Positions 21,214 through 25,097 of a stretch of DNA of 25,097 nt are shown one piece after another (position 1 is the stretch's first letter; each line of letters begins with the position of its first letter). A program made the translations under genes and the position numbers. Source of the DNA: Podochytrium sp. JEL0797 (taxonomy: Eukaryota; Chytridiomycota; Chytridiomycetes; Chytridiales; Chytriomycetaceae); assembly GCA_027596195.1 (NCBI GenBank), contig JADGJG010000296.1:1-25097 (forward strand), in the 5' to 3' direction. The notes below the pieces were generated by a model. The model saw only the letters and a list, made by a program, of their open reading frames with translations. It was not told where the DNA came from and searched no databases.

Positions 21214-24200
21214 ATGGGCAGACTCCTTCGACGGACGAACACGGCCAAGAGCGCCCATTCACAACAGCTGGTGGACGAAGATACCAAGACCACACTCTCT
21301 GGAGGATCCACTAATGTGACGCATGTCTTCCGCCTCCTGAAGGAGATGGTTGGCATTTCAACCGCCATCGCCACCGACACAAAAAAGGTCACCCACACGT
21401 TGCGATTGATCACGGTCAATGATGTCTACAAGATGAATATGCTTCCGTCTCTGGCCACAGCGATTGAGGAGATCAAGAAGGAGGGTGTGCCAGTGTTTTG
21501 TCTTCTGCCGTAAGCACTTCGAAAGATTATGTGATCGAGGCTGACCGTCTTATCCGCATAGAGGCGACTTCATATCCCCGAGTCTGTTGAGCAGTTTGGA
21601 CAAGGGATTCGGGATGATTGATGTTCTGAATCAGACTGGGATCGATTTCGTTTGCTTTGGGAATCACGAGGACGACATTGATTTTGCCTCCTTGACGAGC
21701 CGCATTGCACAGTCTGACTTCAAGTGGGTCAATACGAACATGTCGGGGCTGCAGGTCGAAGCTAGCATGCGAGAAAAGGTTGGTTGATGTCCAGGTTTCT
21801 TGGGTGCTTGGCAAACTCAACTACAATGCTACAGGTGCCGACGTATTCCGTGATTGAGGTACCACCAGTCGCCGGAAGATCCCCATCAAAACGGGTTGCT
21901 TTGCTTGGACTGTGTACGGACGATTCCAAACTGTACAAGCCGCATCATTTCGGTGGAGCCATAATGGAACCTGTGAACGGAACCGCCATCAAATACGCGA
22001 CCGAAGTCCTTCAATCGGAATCCATCGACCTCGTAATTCCAATGACGCATCAAGATATCGAAAGGGACCGAAACCTCGCCACTACGGGTCTTTTCCCCAT
22101 CATTGTGGGCGGCCACGAGCATGAGCCGTTTTTGGAGAACATCAGCGGATCCCAGATTGTCAAAACGGGCGCGGATGCGACGCAGTTTTCCATTGTCGAC
22201 ATTCAATGGTCCAGCGGGTCCGAGATTCCGAGGGTTTCCGTGCAACTCAAAGACACAGACACTTTTGCACCCAACCAACGCGTTCTCGAGTCGGTCCAAA
22301 AACATTTACGCGCTGTCGATCTGCTCAAGGAGTCTGTGCTTTGTCGGATTCCCGATACTGTTGTTCTTTCGTCTCGCCATGTTCGGCGTCGACCAACAAC
22401 CATGTCGATATTCCTCTGCTCCATTGTTAGAGACGCCATGAATGCTGAATGTGCTCTCATCAATGCGGGAACGTTCCGTGGGAACAAAAAATACCCAATC
22501 GAAGTCAAAAAATTCACTTATATGGATCTCGAGGCTGAAATGCGTGAGTGTTTCCGCTTGTTACCCTGTGATATGAGATTAATTGGCGCGCAACTGATTC
22601 AAAATGTTTCTGGGTAGCCTTTCCCTCCGAGATTGCACTGCACAAGCTTCCGGGACGGGTAATCAACGCGATCGTCGCTTTTTCGAGAGCCCCCGCCCTC
22701 CAAACACCACCCATCGAAAAAGGCGGATACATGCAGTCATGCGACGCAATCAAATGGGACCCCGTCTCAAACCGCGTCATTTCCATCCACGGAGAACCGC
22801 TCGACCCAGAGAGACTGTACGCGACGGCCATTTCGTATCAAACGGTTGCGGGCTTGGACAACATTGAGCCGCTTCTCGAGCATCTCGGAATCGAACCCAA
22901 CGACCCCCTCTCTGTGAACGGATCTCAAGAATACGACTTTATCGGTGCCAAGGAGTTGATTGTGTCGCGATTCTGTTTGAGCATTTGGCATGACATGTTG
23001 CTTTCGGAGTCGTTCGATGGGATTGACTCGGATCGCAGTGGGGCCATTTGCAAAGACGAGATTTATGCGGCTTTTAGTAGGCATTATCAAGGGGACGAGG
23101 CGCTCTCGCAGGTTGTGGTGGATAATTTGTTTTCAATGGCCGACGCGTCTGGAGATGGGATGATTTCTCGCGACGAGTTTTTGAGTCTTCAGTTGTTTGC
23201 GATCGAGGAGATTGACTTTCACGGGCACCACATGGACGATGCGGGGTCGGAGACGCCCCCAGTAATTGCGGTGGAGGCTTTGGAGCGGGAGGTGGGTGGT
23301 CTTCTGCCGTAAGCACTTCGAAAGATTATGTGATCGAGGCTGACCGTCTTATCCGCATAGAGGCGACTTCATATCCCCGAGTCTGTTGAGCAGTTTGGAC
23401 AAGGGATTCGGGATGATTGATGTTCTGAATCAGACTGGGATCGATTTCGTTTGCTTTGGGAATCACGAGGATGATATTGATTTTGCCTCCTTGACGAGCC
23501 GCATTGCACAGTCTGAATTCAAGTGGGTGAATACGAACATGTCGGGGCTGCAGGTCGAAGCTAGCATGCGAGAAAAGGTTGGTTGATGTCCAGGTTTCTT
23601 GGGTGCTTGGCAAACTCAACTACAATGCTACAGGTGCCGACGTATTCCGTGATTGAGGTACCACCAGTCGCCGGAAGATCCCCATCAAAACGGGTTGCTT
23701 TGCTTGGACTGTGTACGGACGATTCCAAACTGTACAAGCCGCATCATTTCGGTGGAGCCATAATGGAACCTGTGAACGGAACCGCCATCAAATACGCGAC
23801 CGAAGTCCTTCAATCGGAATCCATCGACCTCGTAATTCCAATGACGCATCAAGATATCGAAAGGGACCGAAACCTCGCCACCACAGGTCTATTCCCCATC
23901 ATTGTGGGCGGCCACGAGCACGAGCCGTTTTTGGAGAACATCAGCGGATCGCAGATTGTCAAAACGGGGGCGGATGCGACGCAGTTTTCCATTGTCGACA
24001 TTCAATGGTCCTACGGGTCCGAGATTCCGAGGGTTTCCGTTCAACTCAAAGACACGGACACGTTTGCGCCCAACCAACGCGTTCTCGAGTCGGTCCAAAA
24101 ACATCTACGCGCTGTCGATCTGCTCAAGGAGTCTGTGCTTTGTCGGATTCCCGATTCTATCATTCTTTCGTCTCGCCACGTTCGCCGTCGACCAACAACC

Positions 24201-25097
24201 ATGTCCATATTCCTCTGTTCGATTGTTAGAGACGCCGTGAATGCTGAATGCGCTCTGATCAATGCGGGAACGTTCCGTGGAAACAAGAAATACCCTGTCG
24301 AAGTCAAAAAATTCACGTATATGGACCTCGAAGCTGAAATGCGTGAGTGTTTCCGCTTGTTACCCTGTGATATGAGATTAATTGGCGCGCAACTGATTCA
24401 AACTGTTTCTGGTTAGCTTTTCCCTCCGAGATGTCACTGCACAAGCTTCCGGGGAGGGTAATCAACGCGATCCTTGCTTTTTCGAGAGCCCCCGCCCTCC
24501 AAACACCACCCATCGAAAAAGGCGGATACATGCAGTCATGCGACGCAATCAAATGGGACCCCGTCTCAAACCGCGTCATTTCCATCCACGGAGAACCGCT
24601 CGACCCAGAGAGACTCTACGCGACCGCCATTTCGTACCAAACGGTTGCGGGCTTGGACAACATTGAGCCGCTTCTCGAGCACCTCGGAATCGACCCCAAC
24701 TACCCCCTCTCTGCGAACGGATCCCAAGAATACGACTTTATCGGTGCCAAGGAGTTGATTGTGTCGCGATTCTGTTTGAGTATTTGGCATGACATGTTGC
24801 TTTCGGAGTCGTTCGATGGCATTGACTCGGATCGCAGTGGGGCGATTAGCAAAGACGAAATCTATGCGGCTTTTTGCAAGCATTATCAAGGGGACGAGGC
24901 GCTCTCGCAGGTTGTGGTGGATAATTTGTTTTCAATGGCCGACGCGTCTGGAGATGGGATGATTTCTCGCGACGAGTTTTTGAGTCTTCAGTTGTTTGCG
25001 ATCGAGGAGATTGACTTTCACGGGCACCACATGGACGATGCGGGGTCGGAGACGCCCCCAGTAATTGCGGTGGAGGCTTTGGAGCGGGAGGTGGGTG
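21214..25097 (+). CDS. 5'-nucleotidase-type metallophosphatase with EF-hands, tandem units, runs off the window
   Basis: Exons: 21214-21509, 21562-21778, 21835-22543, 22618-23308, 23361-23577, 23634-24342, 24417-25097 and beyond. The frame is open throughout, at least 1,173 residues. Unit 1 has motif I as LITVNDVY (Asp70; Tyr where most family members have His), GDFISPS at 100-106, GNHEDD at 132-137, MTHQD around 241-245 and GGHEHE at 263-268. A 5'-nucleotidase C-terminal domain follows with NAGTFRG (381-387) and MPFPSE. Two canonical EF-hand loops lie at 544-555 (DSDRSGAICKDE) and 583-594 (DASGDGMISRDE). Unit 2 starts at residue 639 and repeats all of this except exon 1, so it lacks motif I. 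Calcium-responsive hydrolysis of a nucleotide or sugar phosphate is the likely activity; the substrate is unknown. No signal peptide is seen. No stop codon or 3' end is inside the window. Confidence 0.8.
21500..23298 (+). repeat. Tandem repeat unit 1 (1,799 bp)
   Basis: Starts in the last bases of exon 1 (GTCTTCTGCC|GTAAGC) and ends in the EF-hand exon (GAGGTGGGTG). It contains three introns and exons 2 to 4. It is followed immediately, with no spacer, by unit 2 at a fixed 1,799-bp offset with no visible indels. Confidence 0.95.
23299..25097 (+). repeat. Tandem repeat unit 2 (1,799 bp), ends exactly at window end
   Basis: Same length as unit 1, with several dozen substitutions concentrated in 23879-24880. 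The outer parts and a central block of about 330 nt are identical to unit 1. All splice sites are kept. The last base of the window is the last base of the unit, so a third unit, or the unique 3' end of the gene, follows outside. Confidence 0.95.

Noticed and set aside
23299..25097. Second repeat unit as a plain assembly duplication
   Set aside because: It differs from unit 1 by several dozen substitutions, mostly silent and without indels, which a pure assembly copy would not show. Uncertainty remains only about the total number of units.

Overview
The window looks like a nuclear segment from a fungus, most likely a chytrid-type (early-diverging) lineage. Genes are close together, many are split by introns of about 50-75 nt with GTRNGT-type donors and CAG/TAG acceptors, and the gene families are fungal: oligopeptide transporter (OPT), SulP sulfate permease and class II aldolase. 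An extracellular-sensor membrane protein of a kind I associate with chytrids is also present. The lineage call is inference from style and families; no marker gene was searched.

Layout: an OPT transporter (+) converges on a sulfate permease (-) with only 50 bp between stop codons. A 1.4 kb non-coding stretch follows, with a perfect hairpin and a direct repeat near the permease start. Next come a two-finger C2H2 protein (-) and a small F-box-like acidic protein with an unclear exon junction (-). From about 9.3 to 10.2 kb lies a decay zone: an orphan last exon of a short-chain dehydrogenase and a decayed copy of the 5' end of the neighbouring sensor gene. The sensor (-) has an outside domain, a membrane segment and a HAMP-like region but no output domain. 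After it come phosphoglucomutase (-, 7 exons) and an OTU deubiquitinase (-). Only 58 bp separate the OTU start codon from a divergent 12-exon multi-HMG-box gene (+) whose first exon resembles a mitochondrial presequence. An intronless, highly expressed-looking class II fructose-bisphosphate aldolase (+), a pseudogene with an in-frame stop (-) and a tRNA-Ala(AGC) gene (-) lead to the right end.

The right end (21214-25097) is the most unusual part. A calcineurin-like 5'-nucleotidase/EF-hand gene has a 1,799-bp segment (exons 2-4) repeated head to tail, in frame, with splice sites preserved. The window stops exactly at the end of the second unit, so more units may follow. The first metal-binding motif is on exon 1 only. 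The array therefore encodes either one long multidomain protein with an incomplete second catalytic domain, or interchangeable exon cassettes joined to one shared exon 1.

Functionally the intact genes are a mix: nutrient uptake (peptides, sulfate), central carbon metabolism (phosphoglucomutase, aldolase), regulation (C2H2, HMG, OTU, F-box) and sensing. They do not form a single pathway cluster. No mobile element, CRISPR array or bacterial-type operon was seen.
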